Shown here: positions 22,760 through 34,440 of the stretch, piece by piece | Numbering within the stretch: the stretch's first letter is position 1 | Layout of the letters: each line of letters begins with the position of its first letter | From: Narthecium ossifragum | Taxonomy: Eukaryota; Streptophyta; Magnoliopsida; Dioscoreales; Nartheciaceae | Direction: 5' to 3' | Assembly (NCBI GenBank): GCA_963920575.1 | Contig: OY986970.1 | Coordinates: forward strand, 21,893,274 to 21,957,273 | DNA length: 64,000 nucleotides | The notes under the pieces: model-generated | Seen by the model: the letters and a program-made list of their open reading frames with translations, nothing else | Told to the model about the DNA's origin: nothing | Database searches by the model: none | Translations under genes and position numbers: made by a program

Positions 22760-24242
22760 ATGAATACCATTGAGGCGTCCATGGATGGGTTGCATGGCGG
22801 CGAAGTCCCCCACTTTGTTATGATCCCAATGATGGCCCAGGGCCACATGATCCCTATGACAGACATGGCCCGGCTGCTGGCCGCGCGCGGCGCCCGTGTC
22901 ACCCTCTTCACCACCCCCGTGAACGCCTCGCGCATCAAGGCCATCATCGACCGGGCGCACCAAGACGGCCTTCTCATCCAGTTCATCGAGCTCCCCTTCC
23001 CCTGCGCCAAGGCCGGCCTTCCCGAGGGTGTCGAAAACATCGATCTCGTCCCTTCCAAGGATTTGGTCTCCAACTTCTTCCGCGCCACCACGTTGCTCCG
23101 CCAGCCGCTCTTGGAATATTGCCTCAAAGCGCTGAGCCCGCGTCCGACCTGCAAGATCTATGACTTCTTCCTCCCATGGACGGCGGCGGTGTAGCGAGAA
23201 CTTCGCATACCCCGGGCTGTCTTCCACTCGGCATCGGCCTTCTACCTCCCTACAATAGAGTCACCGACGAGTGCGAGCCATTCCTGGTGCCCGACGTGCC
23301 CCATGCCATTGAGATCACGAGAGCCCAAGCGCCCGGCTGGTTTGACGCGCCAGGGTGTGAGGACATGCGCGCAGATGTCAACGAGACGGAAGCAACGGCC
23401 GACGGTGTGATGGTGAATAGCTTCAACGACTCGGAGCCGGAGTACGTCGAAAGGTATGCGGACGCCATAGGCAAGAAGGTTTGGCCCGTAGGACCATCAT
23501 CTCTCTACAAAAAGGATTTCAGCAGCAAAGCAACGAGGGGAAACAAGACATCCATCGACCAGCAACATATTACGAGCTGGCTCGACTCGAAGGAGGCCAA
23601 CTCCGTCCTGTACGTTAGCTTCGACAGCATCGCGTGCTCTGCGAGCTCCCAGGTCATGAACATAGGATTAGGCCTGGAGGCATCCGGGAAGCCATTCGTT
23701 TGGGTGATCAAGGAAGTCGAGAAATCGCCGGAGGTGGAGAAGTGGCTGGCAGAAGGATTCGAGGAGAGGACGAGCGGTAGGGGTCGCATAATAATTGGGT
23801 GGGCGCCTCAGGTGGCGATTCTTTCGCACCTGGCCGTAAGAGGTTTCATAACGCAGTGCGGGTGGAACTCGATGCTGGAGGCAGTGTCGGCCGGAGTGCC
23901 GATGATAACGTGGCCACACTTTAGCGACCAGTTCCTGCACCAGAGGCTGCTCGTGGATGTGCTGAGGATTGGTGTTAAGATAGGAGTGGAGTTGCCAATG
24001 TTCCACCCGGCTGCAGACGAGGTGCCGGTGAAGAGCGAAGAGGTGGAGAAGGCGGTGAGGATTTTAATGGAAAAGGAGAGGTGGGAGAGGAGATGAGGAA
24101 GAGGGTGGCGGAGCTGAAAGATAAGGCTTTCAAGGCAATGGAAGAAGGCGGATCATCCTATGAGAACGTTGGAGAATTGCTACGATTCGCCTCGCAGAAC
24201 GAAGACAACGATGTACGTAGAAGTGAAGAAGCTTTAAGGTAG
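22760..24242 (+). pseudogene. UDP-glycosyltransferase, UGT73-like, disabled
   Basis: Plant family-1 glycosyltransferases move a sugar from UDP-sugar to small molecules in the cytosol. ATG at 22760 (MNTIEASMDG) leads to the N-terminal acceptor domain with the catalytic His in MAQGHMIPMTDMARLLA. The 44-residue PSPG box is at 23800-23931 (WAPQ ... FSDQ) and keeps Trp22, Asn23, Ser24, Glu27 and Asp43-Gln44. Disruptions: TAG at 23191-23193; a frame change with loss of about a dozen residues near 23250 (SASAFYL to RVTDECEPF); and a one-base deletion near 24073, after which the frame resumes (EEMRKRVAELKDKAFKAMEE) to TAG at 24240-24242. PSPG residue 19, normally His of HCGWNS, is Gln (CAG at 23854), and residue 14 is Arg instead of Gly. 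No intron is apparent. GC-rich codon use fits a monocot gene. Confidence 0.9.
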
Positions 24243-24361
24243 AAATCATAATTAAGCTGGAGGATCATTTGGCCAGGTCTGTTAGAATGGATTTTTGAGT
24301 TCTCTGGGGTTCTGCCCGAGAGAGTGCTCGTCTTGGTTCCTTTTTGGTGTAGCTTTGGTGT
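24243..24361 (+). other. 3' flank of the UGT pseudogene
   Basis: Short unique sequence between the UGT stop and the first LTR; no poly(A) signal of note. Confidence 0.4.
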
Positions 24362-25952
24362 GCTGTCGCAGGCACTCAAAAATAAAACCAATACTCGTTA
24401 AAATAAATGTAGTAGTGCGAGTACGAGTCGATCCCACGAAGAGTGTTTAGCCTAGTTTTGTGCTTAGTGAACCAAGATGGGGGGTTTTAAACGTGAGAAA
24501 AACAGTAAAGAAATAATCTAAAGCGAAGAAACGAGTTAAATCAAGAGAACAAATCTTGGTCTGAGTCAACATCCACCATCGGAATCCAACAACTGATCAT
24601 AGATGCAAGTATGAATCAATTCATACCATGAATATTCATCGTCCGAATTCAATTCGAATCTCTCCTCAATCTTGGTTAATTAGAAACAAGCGATCCAATT
24701 AACCCTAACTACTAAACAACCTAAGACAAGCGCTGTAGATTTAATCTAGTAGCAGCGTTAAGAATAGGGAGATCGATGAAGCTAAACAACACAAGCACAA
24801 GCGGTTGCATTTAATCTAGTTGAATATTCTTTCTAAGAGCTAACAATTTCTGAAACGCAATAGATTAATAAACCCTAGTTGCTTCGCAGATTAGAGGGAT
24901 CAAACAATTCCGGATTTGATATCAAACCTAGCAGTAGATTGCAATGAATAATATACTAGTAGGCCTCCTAGCAATTAGACAAGATAATCATGAAGATTTA
25001 ATCACAGAAGAACATCCAATACTCATGTATAAACTGAACAATAAAAATTGATTAGATCTCACAGTTTCATTGATTCCGAGGTGTCAGTATCCTCGACCAA
25101 GGATCAAGATTTAGCCACGCAGGGCCATCGAGAACAATCCTCCAAAAGATTTCATAAAGCAAGAGAAAACCTAGGAAAATATAAAGGAGGAGAAAGAGCA
25201 GTCAAAAGTGTCCAATAATCCCCCCTCAAAGCCTAGAAAGAGTCCTATTTATAGCCTTAAGTGTATCCATCCTCGGATTAGATCAAATTAGATCAAAACC
25301 GTTGATTTTCTTTACTGGGAAAGTCCGATCGATCGGACTTTGGGTGTCGGATAGATCGGTCTCATTAAAATCTTTAATTTCTAGTTACGCCCGAGTCCGA
25401 TCGATCGAACTATGTGTGTCGGATCGATCGGTTGCGTAAAAATCCTCTGTCTCTGGCTATTCCTGAGTCCGATCGATCGGACTTTAGGTGCGGGATCGAT
25501 CGAACTCCTTAGGATACATTGAGGGATCGATCGGACCATGTACAGCTGAAAACTATACGCTCTGTCATGATTCTGCATAGTCAGATCGATCGGACCCTGG
25601 GTGTCGGATCGATCGGACGTTCCAGCGTATTTACTGTTCCGCCATCCAGACTGCGCCATTGGTACTAAAATTGCTGTAACTTCCTCTACGAAACTCGCAA
25701 TCTCGAACTGTAAAATTCTCCAGAAACTAGACTTCAAGAGCTTTCCAACCATATATGACACATCATCTGATTCTTCATGAGCAGGTACAAATTAATCTTT
25801 AAAGTTGATCCATGCACTCTTTTCAGCTTCTTTTCGACTTAAGGACTTTAATTGCATCCTAAATTAAAATATAAGAATAATGAGTGTATTTACGAACTAA
25901 ATAAGCATAGGAGACTAAGTATTAAGGGATAAAAATATAACATTATGCATCA
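24362..25952 (-). mobile_element. LTR A: solo LTR of a GATCGATC-bearing Gypsy family
   Basis: Read on the minus strand it starts TGATGCATAATGTTATATTT and ends GAGTGCCTGCGACAGCA, about 1.59 kb. A minus-strand TATA box (TATAAATA, at 25246-25253) precedes a leader. Between 25325 and 25620 it carries an array of CCGATCGATCGG-type palindromes. The end block (GGGATCGACTCGTACTCGCA) resembles LTR ends of Athila/Tat-like elements. Left flank TGGTG and right flank do not match, so no TSD; the copy may sit at a rearranged junction with the Copia remnant. Confidence 0.6.
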
Positions 25953-27242
25953 TTGATACGACTTGAAAAGTGTCGCGGCTTAACAAGTCTAACCAAAATT
26001 ACAAAATATTCTGGTGCTCTACTTTAACTACTAAGAACTAGTAGATAGTGTAAAGTCCGAGTTGAGTCCACAGGGATTTAAGGGGTTGAAATCGAACACT
26101 TAGCAAATTTCCTACTAACGAGTTGAGAAAAGATCGCAAGTCGAAATTAAACTAAAATTATACTAAAAGACTGATGAATATGAGAGAAAGGACCACAGGA
26201 TTCCTAATCAGTAACTAAGGATCTACCAGGTTCTCCAAAGATCAGGGCATGCAAACACGATAAATGGCTTCCTAAAAGTTGATAAGTGAATAGCTAGTTC
26301 TCCTTATCACTCGACAACTTATGTTTAGGATTCATTGTCGGCAGAACAATTATCTAATTATCAGTGATCGAATGATTTGTTACATTCACTGCTAATGAAC
26401 CCTCTTACTCAGATGAATTCATCGCAAATACTGGCATAGATATGGATTAAGGTGTTATCGAGATGACTTCGCATCTCGATGGCCGAAACTACAAAGGTAA
26501 GATGCATGAAGGATTAGGGATGGAACGTAGTGGGACTAGCACTACTATAGTGGGACTAGCACTATACAATCCCTAATCACGAATCAGATTCCATCCGAGA
26601 TATCATGGGACTAGCATGATCCTCTTATTTGGATGAATCCAATCCACGCCCTAACATACACAAGCTCTAGAATCAAGTGCAAGCAAGAACGATCCAAACA
26701 TCCAGCAAGAAATCAACATCAAGATATAGAGAAAATATAGATTAATCAATAAAACCAAATAATCGTGTATACAAACCCTAAATTTAAGAAATCCCTAGCA
26801 AAAACCCTAGTTACATCATAAGAATCCCATGGTTAGGATTTTAGTTACTCATCTTCAGGGGATAATCCAACGGTTGAAGTTGATGATCTCCTCCTGCCAT
26901 GGATCTCCTCCAAAGAATCGTCGAAGAAAAAGATGGAAAAAGGTAGGAAAACTCTCTTCAAAAACGTCTGGAAAAAGCCCCCCCAAAAATCCCTAAACAA
27001 TGACTACTTATAGCCCCCGAGACAACCTCCCACGGATTAGATCTGAGCCCTCGATTTTTGCTTCTGGCTGCGTCGGATCGATCTTACTCCTAAAGTTCTT
27101 AATGTTGCGAGGAACGCCCGAGCCGGATCGATCCAACTCTTGGAGTTCTATCGATCCTACGCCTTTACTTGCTGGTAACCCCCGTGCTGGATCGATCCAA
27201 CTGTCTCGTCCGATCGATCGAACCGTTGTTATTGTGCTGCAT

Positions 27243-29482
27243 TGTGAGGGCCCGTCCCTCGGACCTGGCTCGACCACGTGGGTCGAGAGCCGGTTTCCTA
27301 TTGGTTTGGTTCCGCGTCGGGCACGATCGGGCGATCGTGTGGCGGTTTGGACCCCAGGGGCATTTTGGTAAATATGCCCCCTGGTGGTCGGTTTCACACC
27401 CGCGTTGCACCCACGGCCTTGGATTGTTGTATGTGGTTGTTTAGGATGGTTAGGTGGGCATGGGATCGGAAGATCCCAGCTCGGGCTCGTGAGCGGGTCG
27501 AACGGGCTTTCGACCCGTTAGAGGATCCGGCCCATTAGAGGGCCTGGTGAGTGGAGGGTGGTTGGAGCAGTTGGCTCCAACCCCCTACCCGCTCCCCTCT
27601 CTTCTCTCCTCTCTTCTCTCCTCTCTTCTCTCCTTCCCTTCTTCTCTTCCTTGGCTGGTTCTTCCTTCTCTTCTCCACCGACGGCTCCTCTTCCTCTCCC
27701 TTCTCCCCTTCTCCTCCGGCTGGGCTAGAGCTTGGAGGACTGAGCTTGAGTAGCGGATCTTTGCGGCGAGGTTGGCTGGACGCGTGGAGAAGCTGGGATT
27801 GCGTTTAAGGTAGGTGTTTCTACCTCGATCCTTGGATCGGGTTCTACTAGGCTAGGATGTTTATGGTTGTGCTGTGAATGACATGTTAGAATGCTTGTAG
27901 TTCCTGGTGTGCAATGTAGGTCATTCCTTGTATTCTTGCTTTGCAAATTCTGGTATTGTAACGGTTCGCTTTCCGTATTGTCGAAGTTTCGTCGGTTTTG
28001 GTTTTCCGACCTAAAATGGGATTTAACCGTCCAAATGTGGATTTCTTTGCATCATTAGATCCCTCACTTCAAAATACACTTGCTTGCAAAGGTTGATTGT
28101 ATTCTAACATGTTTTGATCCTTCGAATCTTAGAAAATGGATTTCCGGAATACTGCGTTTTGAGCTCGACGGTCGATCGGTGCATCGACCGTCAGGCTCGA
28201 CGGTCGATCAATGTATCGACCGTCCAGCTTTAGTATGTTTGCTTTGGGCCTGACGGTCGACCGTCGGATCGACCGTCGGGCTCTGTTGAGATTTTGGGTT
28301 CCCAGGGTCGATGGATCGATCGACCGTGGGACCTTAGCTTTTTCGCCATTTACCTGACGGTCGACCGTCGGATCGACCGTCGCATCGACCGTCAGGCTCT
28401 GGTTGGTTTTGGGCTGTTCAGGGTCGATGATTGGATCGACCGTCGCCCTTGGTTTTCTTCGTGTGGGCCTCACGGATCGACCGTGGCATCGTCCGTGGCC
28501 TTTTGAACAGTGTTTTCTGGTTTTCCTTAAATGGCCTTCAATCTTGATTGAATCTTAAACATATAGGGAAGCTTGTAAGTGGATTTCATTATGTTTTCAA
28601 AGGACTTTCATCGGGTTTGATGTTTGATCCGAGTTCCCTCCCTTTTTGCAAACTTATGGTTATGCTCGCATTTAATTCAAGTTTTGATGGAAAATACATG
28701 TTCGGTAGAAATTAAATGCTTAGTTGTTTGCTAAACCATTAGCTAGCTATGAGTGCTAGCTAATGAGGAACTGTGGAACCTTAGCCTCTTGCCGGCGGGT
28801 GCCGAGGGCTATTGTATATCTGTGGAACTTATAACTGTTGATGTGACATATAGAGACATCTAGGGTAGATGTTTGCTTAAGCTCATGCATTGTATGCATT
28901 AGAAGCATTTGAGGTTAGGCGGGCGATGTTTTAGGTCGCCGATCCGAGGCTCTCGGGTAGCTCGGATCTAGCCTTAGGACCGTCGATGGGTAGTCAGGAT
29001 TAGGGTGTGATTGTTGATCTGAATCTTTGGTGATTGAGGATTGCGTTAGTCGGACTGGAATATTGTAATGCTTGAGGTTTAGAGGTCGTGTCGGCTCTCC
29101 AATGCCAAGTGCTAAGGATGGTTGTCGATGTCCCCGACGTGTGTCCCTAGGCAGTGGCTTCCTGCTGGGTAAAGGGTGTTCCTACTGGTTCCGGTTCTTG
29201 TTTTCCTCCCAGCGTGTTTGGACGGTATTCCCAGCGTGGTCGGTTGAGAAGAGTAGGATCCCTTGGGGAATCGATAGGGGTTATGGGACCCCGTGGCATC
29301 CTTTAGACTTAGGCGGGGAAATGACACTGTTGTTGTTTACCTCCTTTCAGTGTGCCGTAGAGTAGAACCCTACTGAGCTTTTTGCTCATTCCTACCCGGG
29401 CTGCGTTTGCAGGTGCAGGCGGCAGTTCCTCCTCAGTGGAGCCAGCAGGTTCGGCTTTTGGCGGCGCGAGTAATCCAGAGGC
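27243..29482 (+). repeat. 5' LTR, truncated at its 3' end
   Basis: Matches the 3' LTR (34441-36998) up to GCGCGAGTA-ATCCAGAGGC; the remaining ~265 bp are absent. Relative to the 3' LTR it has a longer TCTCTCCTCTCT tract (27595-27650) and fewer GGTCGATC palindromes. Splice-site-like signals: TTTAAG|GTAGGTGTTTC at 27809 and GCTGCGTTTGCAG|GTGCAG at about 29412. Confidence 0.93.
28168..28500 (+). repeat. GACGGTCGATC/GATCGACCGTC palindrome array (5' LTR)
   Basis: Alternating direct and inverted copies of GACGGTCGA and TCGACCGTC, often fused into longer palindromes such as GACGGTCGACCGTC. The 3' LTR has a longer version (35351-35760). Confidence 0.85.
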
Positions 29483-30219
29483 TAAGCAGATTTCTGCAAC
29501 TGAGCCTCAACTGCCAAGGCACTGTCCAGCACCTCTGCATACGTGCTAGCGTGCTGAGCCGCGATCAGCCGCCTGAGCTCGGGCCTAAGCCCCCACTGAA
29601 ACTGCTCAGCTCTGGCAAGAGGGTCCGCTGAAACTGCTCCGGCAAATCTGGCAAGTCTCGTGAACCTAGCAGCGTACTGAACAACCGACTGAGTACCCTG
29701 AGAGAGGGTCTGGTACTCGCGAACAAGGGCCGAGCGCGCACTGCGGGGAAAGTACGCGCCGAGAAACGAAGAACGGAACACGGCCCACGATGGGTCACTC
29801 CCGTCCCTGGCGGCCTGGAAAGAGTGCCACCAGTCCAAAGCGTCCCCGTCGAGCTGGAACGCGGCAAGTCTGACCCTCACGCGATCATCCTGGACGAAAA
29901 GAGTGTCAAGGACGCGACTGACTCCCTCCAGCCAGTCGTCCGCCACCCCTGGGTCGCCTCCAGTACCGCTGAACCTAGGAGGGTTCAGCCTCTGGAAGTC
30001 GACCACCGCTGTCGCAACAGCACGCTGGTCGAGTGGAGGAGAGACCTCCTCGGCGATGAACGAAGTATCCTCCTCCACCACGACCTCAACTCTCGGCTCT
30101 GCTTCTCGTACAGGTACGTGGGGCACGGCTGCGCTGGACCCTAAGGCCCGTCGGGCAGCGCGCTGATCGCGCGCGGTACCCTGACCCAACACTGGACAGC
30201 TAGCCTGCTCCCCTGGCAT
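29482..30219 (-). CDS. gag, N-terminal and capsid-like part, inverted relative to pol
   Basis: On the minus strand ATG at 30219 (MPGEQASCPV) follows a leader, and the frame contains the Retrotrans_gag domain: NPPRFSGTGGDPGVADDWLE, DDRVRVRLAAFQLDGDALDW, WHSFQAARDG, YQTLSQGTQSVVQYAARFTR and the tail ALAVEAQLQKSA. It stops at a TAG formed at the breakpoint with the 5' LTR. Its natural continuation, the zinc-knuckle part, is found on the plus strand from about 30410. So one gag gene is split into two head-to-head pieces. The frame could also start a little upstream in the leader. Ordinary Tekay-type gag would read the same way as pol. Confidence 0.9.
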   Translation of the reverse strand: MPGEQASCPVLGQGTARDQRAARRALGSSAAVPHVPVREAEPRVEVVVEEDTSFIAEEVSPPLDQRAVATAVVDFQRLNPPRFSGTGGDPGVADDWLEGVSRVLDTLFVQDDRVRVRLAAFQLDGDALDWWHSFQAARDGSDPSWAVFRSSFLGAYFPRSARSALVREYQTLSQGTQSVVQYAARFTRLARFAGAVSADPLARAEQFQWGLRPELRRLIAAQHASTYAEVLDSALAVEAQLQKSA

Positions 30220-30410
30220 CTGCACGTTCAACAGAGACGACAAGTGTCCACCCGTGAGAAACAAAACACAGCAGCAATCAATAAAACAAAAGCATAACAC
30301 ACATGAGCACAGTCAAGCACACAGGGATGCTCTACTCCTAGAACTATCCCAAACCGCGCTTAAGTCTCAACCGCAAGCCTAATCCTATCCCTGGGACCTA
30401 CAGCCTGTGT
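30220..30410 (-). other. Inverted untranslated leader of the Tekay-like element
   Basis: On the minus strand this is the leader just upstream of the gag ATG (GAGACTTAAGCGCGGTTTGG ... TTGAACGTGCAG). Its outer end, near 30400-30420, meets plus-oriented gag, marking the second inversion breakpoint. No primer-binding site remains. Confidence 0.6.
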
Positions 30411-30471
30411 CGTCTGCGAGCACCAGTGGCGGAGTGCAGCCACAGAGAGCAGCTCAGGGCAGAGGGGGTTC

Positions 30472-33400
30472 GTGGAGTCACGGCAGAGGTACCCACGACG
30501 CCCGCAGCCGTACCAGCGCTACCCACCCCAGCACCAGCAGCAGCCCAGGCAGGGAGGCCAGCCACTCCTTTCGGCTGGGCCTCAGGGGCAGACGTCCGGA
30601 GGAGGCCAGAGCCAGCAGCTAGCGCTTGGTCCTCCTGTGTGCTTCGAGTGCCAGCAGACGGGGCACATTCGCCGTTACTGTCCGACGTTGAGGGCACAGG
30701 CAGTGCGTGGCGGAGCAGGCGGAGGTTGGCGAGCATCAGGCGCCGGGAGAGGCAGAGGTCGCGGTGGAGGTCGAGGCGGACCCAGAGGGGGAGTGTACGC
30801 ACTCCCAGACCGCGAGTACCCAGACTTTGTTCAGCCACCTTTTCAGCCTTACCAGTACCAGCCACCCCATCAGACTCTAGCACTTCCTCCAGCCCCAGCT
30901 GACCCCCCTGTTCTCAGAGGTACCTTCCAGCTTTTCAGTTCATTTGTAGATGTTCTGATAGATTCTGGGGCGTCTCATTCCTTTGTAGCTAGCGACTGTG
31001 TGGCATCGCTAGGGCTAGAGACTGAGCCACTTGGGGTTCCACTGCACTTAGACACACCCGTCGGCGGAGGGGCTCGGGTTGAGCTGATCTGCCGTTCTTG
31101 CGAGTTGGAGGTTGGGGGCCTCCGTGTCTTTCTAGACCTTCGGGTGCTAGACATGGTCGGGTTCGACGTGATTCTCGGTATGGATTGGCTGACATCGTAC
31201 CGAGCCGTCATCGACTGTGGCCGTCGCAGGGTGACTGCTTGGACACCTGACGGCGCTCGTTTTGTGCTGCTGGGGGATCGCCAGTCGGCCGATTCCCTCA
31301 TGTGTGCTTGCCTTCCCAGGCGCGAGGGCCAGCTGTCAGTCCTACTGGCGCGCCTTTCCTTGTTTGCTGCAGAGGGCAGTCGAGAGAGCAGTTTGCCTGC
31401 AGTGGTTTGTGAGTTTGCTGACGTCTTCCCAGATGAGCTACCGGGTCTTCCTCCTTCTAGAGCAGTAGACTTCCAGATAGATCTTGTACCGGGTACCGGG
31501 CCGATCTCTTTGTCAGCTTTCAGGATGGCACCGGCAGAGCAGAGGGAGCTGAGGGTCCAGCTGGACGGGTTGCTCAGCAGAGGTTTCATCCGTCCCAGCA
31601 CATCACCTTGGGCAGCTCCTGTCTTGTTCGCAAAGAAGAAGGACGGTACGCTTCGTCTTTGCATTGATTACAGGAAGCTGAACCGGGTGACAGTGAAGAA
31701 CAAGTATCCGATGCCGAGGATCGATGACTTGTTCGACCAGCTCCGAGGATCTTCGGTCTTTTCGAAGATCGATCTCCTTACCGGCTATCACCAGTTGAGG
31801 ATTCGGGATTGCGACATCCCGAAGACGGCTTTCCGTACGAGGTACGGGTTGTACGAGTTCACGGTGATGCCGTTCGGCCTGACGAATGCTCCAGCATCGT
31901 TCATGGATCTGATGCAGAGGGTCTTCCGACCGTACTTGGATCAGTTTGTGGTGATCTTCGTCGACGACATCCTAGTCTACTCACGTACCGCGGAGGAGCA
32001 CGAGCAGCATCTGAGGACAGTGTTGCAGTTGCTGAGGGGGCATAGGCTGTACGCCAAAGCCTCCAAGTGTGAGTTCTGGCTTCCTGAGGTGCAGTTTCTG
32101 GGGCACGTGGTGTCAGCGGCAGGTATTTCAGTTGATCCAGCCAAGATCGAGGCAGTGCTACAGCGGCAGAGACCGGCGACAGTGTTCGAGGTCCGCAGCT
32201 TCCTCGGCTTGGCTGGCTATTACCGGAGGTTCGTACGGGACTTCTCCAGGGTTGCAGGGCCGCTGACCAGATTGACACAGAAGGCGGTCCCATTTGTTTG
32301 GGACGAGGCTTGTGAGCAGGCGTTCACCCAGTTGAGGACCAGACTGACGAGTGCACCAATCCTCATAGTTCCAGAGCGAGGCGTCGGCTACAGTGTCTAC
32401 TGCGACGCCAGTGGGGAGGGCCTAGGCTGTGTACTTATGCAGGAGGGCCATGTGGTGGCTTATGGTTCCAGGCAGCTGAAGGCCCATGAGAAGAACTATC
32501 CGATCCACGATCTCGAGCTTGCGGCGGTTGTCTTCGCCCTGAAGACGTGGCGGCACTATCTCTACGGTGAGCGGTTCTCGGTGTACTCTGATCATAAGAG
32601 TTTGAGGCACGTGTTTACCCAGCGTGACCTCAACCTCAGGCAGCGGCGGTGGATGGAGCTTCTAGAGGACTACGACTTCGAGTTGCATTACCATCCTGGT
32701 AAGGCAAACGTCGTAGCAGACGCTCTCAGCAGGCAGACCAGGGACAGCAGAGTGACCTTGGCAGCAGTGTCAGCTCGGCAGTGGCAGATGCTGGAGACAG
32801 TCAGTCAGTTTGGGCTTGACTTTGAGGACCGGGCGACAGGTGGTTTCCTGTATGCTGTTCGCAGCATTCCAGTTCTTTTGGCCAGAGTGATCGAGGCACA
32901 GACTGGAGACCCAGAGCTCGTGGAGACCCGTGCTGCGGTCGGCACCGAGCACGCGGTTGAGGGCTGGACAGTGTCGGCAGACAGTGGTCTACTCTTCAGA
33001 GGCAGAGTTGCAGTTCCAGCAGACCCGGCGTTGCGAGAGGAGATCCTTCACGAGTTCCACCACTCCTGTTTCGCCGTTCACCCCGGGAGCACCAAGATGT
33101 ACCACGACCTTCGCCGACAGTTTTGGTGGTGCGGGATGAAGAGGTCAGTAGCTGAGTTTGTTTCCAGATGCCTCACCTGTCAGAAGGTGAAGGCAGAGCA
33201 CAGACGGACCCCAGGTTTGCTACAGCCACTTCCAGTGCCAGAGTGGAAGTGGGAACATATAGCTATGGACTTCGTCACCAGGCTACCCAGGACACCGAGG
33301 GGGAATGATGCGATTTGGGTCATTGTCGATCGACTGACCAAATCGGCTCATTTCCTTCCCATGAGGACGACGGATCCAGTTGCCAGACTGAGCCAGAGGT

Positions 33401-33870
33401 ACATTGACGAGGTGGTACGACTGCACGGCATTCCAGTGTCTATAGTGTTAGACAGAGATCCCAGATTCACTAGCAGGTTCTGGAGCAGCTTCCAGGATTC
33501 CTTGGGGACAGCACTGACGTTCAGCACAGCTTTCCACCCTCAGACAGACGGGCAGTCAGAGCGGACTATCCAAATCTTGGAGGACATGCTCAGGGCATGT
33601 GTGCTAGACGCTGGAGGTACTTGGGAGCAACATGTGACTTTGGTGGAGTTTGCCTACAACAACAGTTTCCAGGCCAGTTTGGGTTTTGCACCCTTTGAGG
33701 CGTTGTACGGCAGACCGTGTCGCTCACCGGTGTGTTGGACAGAGGTTGGGGAGGCGTCTCTTACCGGTCCAGACATCATCAGGCAGTCGTCAGAGAGGTT
33801 GGCTCAGATCAGACAGAGGCTTCTGACAGCGCAGAGCAGGCAGAAGAGCTACGCAGACCGCAGGCGATGA
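30472..33870 (+). pseudogene. gag C-terminus and pol polyprotein (PR-RT-RH-IN), ends at premature TGA
   Basis: An open frame of 1132 codons, already open from before 30412. In order: CCHC zinc knuckle at residues 57-70 ([14 protein letters not shown]); aspartic protease active site DSGAS at 164-168; reverse transcriptase with FVDD at 496-499; RNase H with YCDAS (Asp645); integrase HHCC finger from about 860 and the catalytic triad Asp933, Asp994, Glu1030, the last two exactly 35 residues apart. Domain order RT-RH-IN is that of Ty3/Gypsy, and motif content matches the Tekay branch. The start at 30472 is a GTG with no meaning of its own: the protein should be translated through from gag. TGA at 33868-33870 follows YADRRR; the same frame continues with PLEFAVGDRVLL, so it looks like a CGA-to-TGA transition at a CpG. 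Confidence 0.95.
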
Positions 33871-34440
33871 CCCCTGGAGTTCGCAGTTGGCGACAGAGTG
33901 CTACTGAAGGTGTCCCCGCGCAGAGGGTCGATCAGGTTTGGTAGCAGGGGCAAGCTAGCACCGAGGTTCACTGGTCCGTTTGAGATCATCGGACGCGTTG
34001 GAGCAGTCGCCTACCAGTTGGCTCTACCTCCGCACATGTCAGCAGTTCATCCCACCTTCCACGTTTCTATGCTGCGGAAGTACGTTCCAGATCCTTCTCA
34101 CGTGATCAGACACGACGACCTTGAGGTAGAGGAGGACGCCACCTACATAGAGCAGCCAGTGCAGATCTTAGACAGACGTGATCAGGTGCTCAGAGGCAGA
34201 TCTTTACCGTTGGTCATGGTCAGGTGGAGACACGGCAGTGCAGAGAGTCTGACTTGGGAGCGAGAGGATCGCATGCGTCGGGAGTTTCCCCGACTGTTCA
34301 CCTCTTCAGGTAGTTCCTTGTTGCGGGTGTTGGCACCCCTAGCTGTAGCCTTGTTTGTGCAGGTAGGCTTAGTTGTTTCTCTTTTTCCCCCGGCTTCCAC
34401 CTTGAATTTCGGGACAAAATTCTTTTTAAGGTGTTTAGGT
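33871..34440 (+). pseudogene. Integrase C-terminal tail, chromodomain-like, beyond the TGA
   Basis: In frame with pol: GDRVLLKVSPRRGSIRFG, KLAPRFTGPFEIIGRVGAVA, VHPTFHVSMLRKYVPDPSHV are the GPY/F-type integrase C-terminus. The last part (VQILDRRDQVLRGRSLPLVM, VRWRHGSAESLTWEREDRMR) has the layout of the chromodomain-like tail of chromoviruses, thought to guide integration to heterochromatin. The frame has no stop before the 3' LTR and runs about 130 bp into it. The boundary motif TTGAATTTCGGGACAAAATT and a short purine tract precede the LTR. Confidence 0.8.

Noticed and set aside
27278..27538. 86-codon ORF repeated at 34476-34736
   Set aside because: Both copies are the same LTR sequence; identity reflects the LTR pair, not coding conservation.
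29482..30300. Separate minus-strand gene independent of the Gypsy element
   Set aside because: The protein is Gypsy gag and its missing zinc-knuckle half is adjacent in pol orientation; it is an inverted part of the same element.
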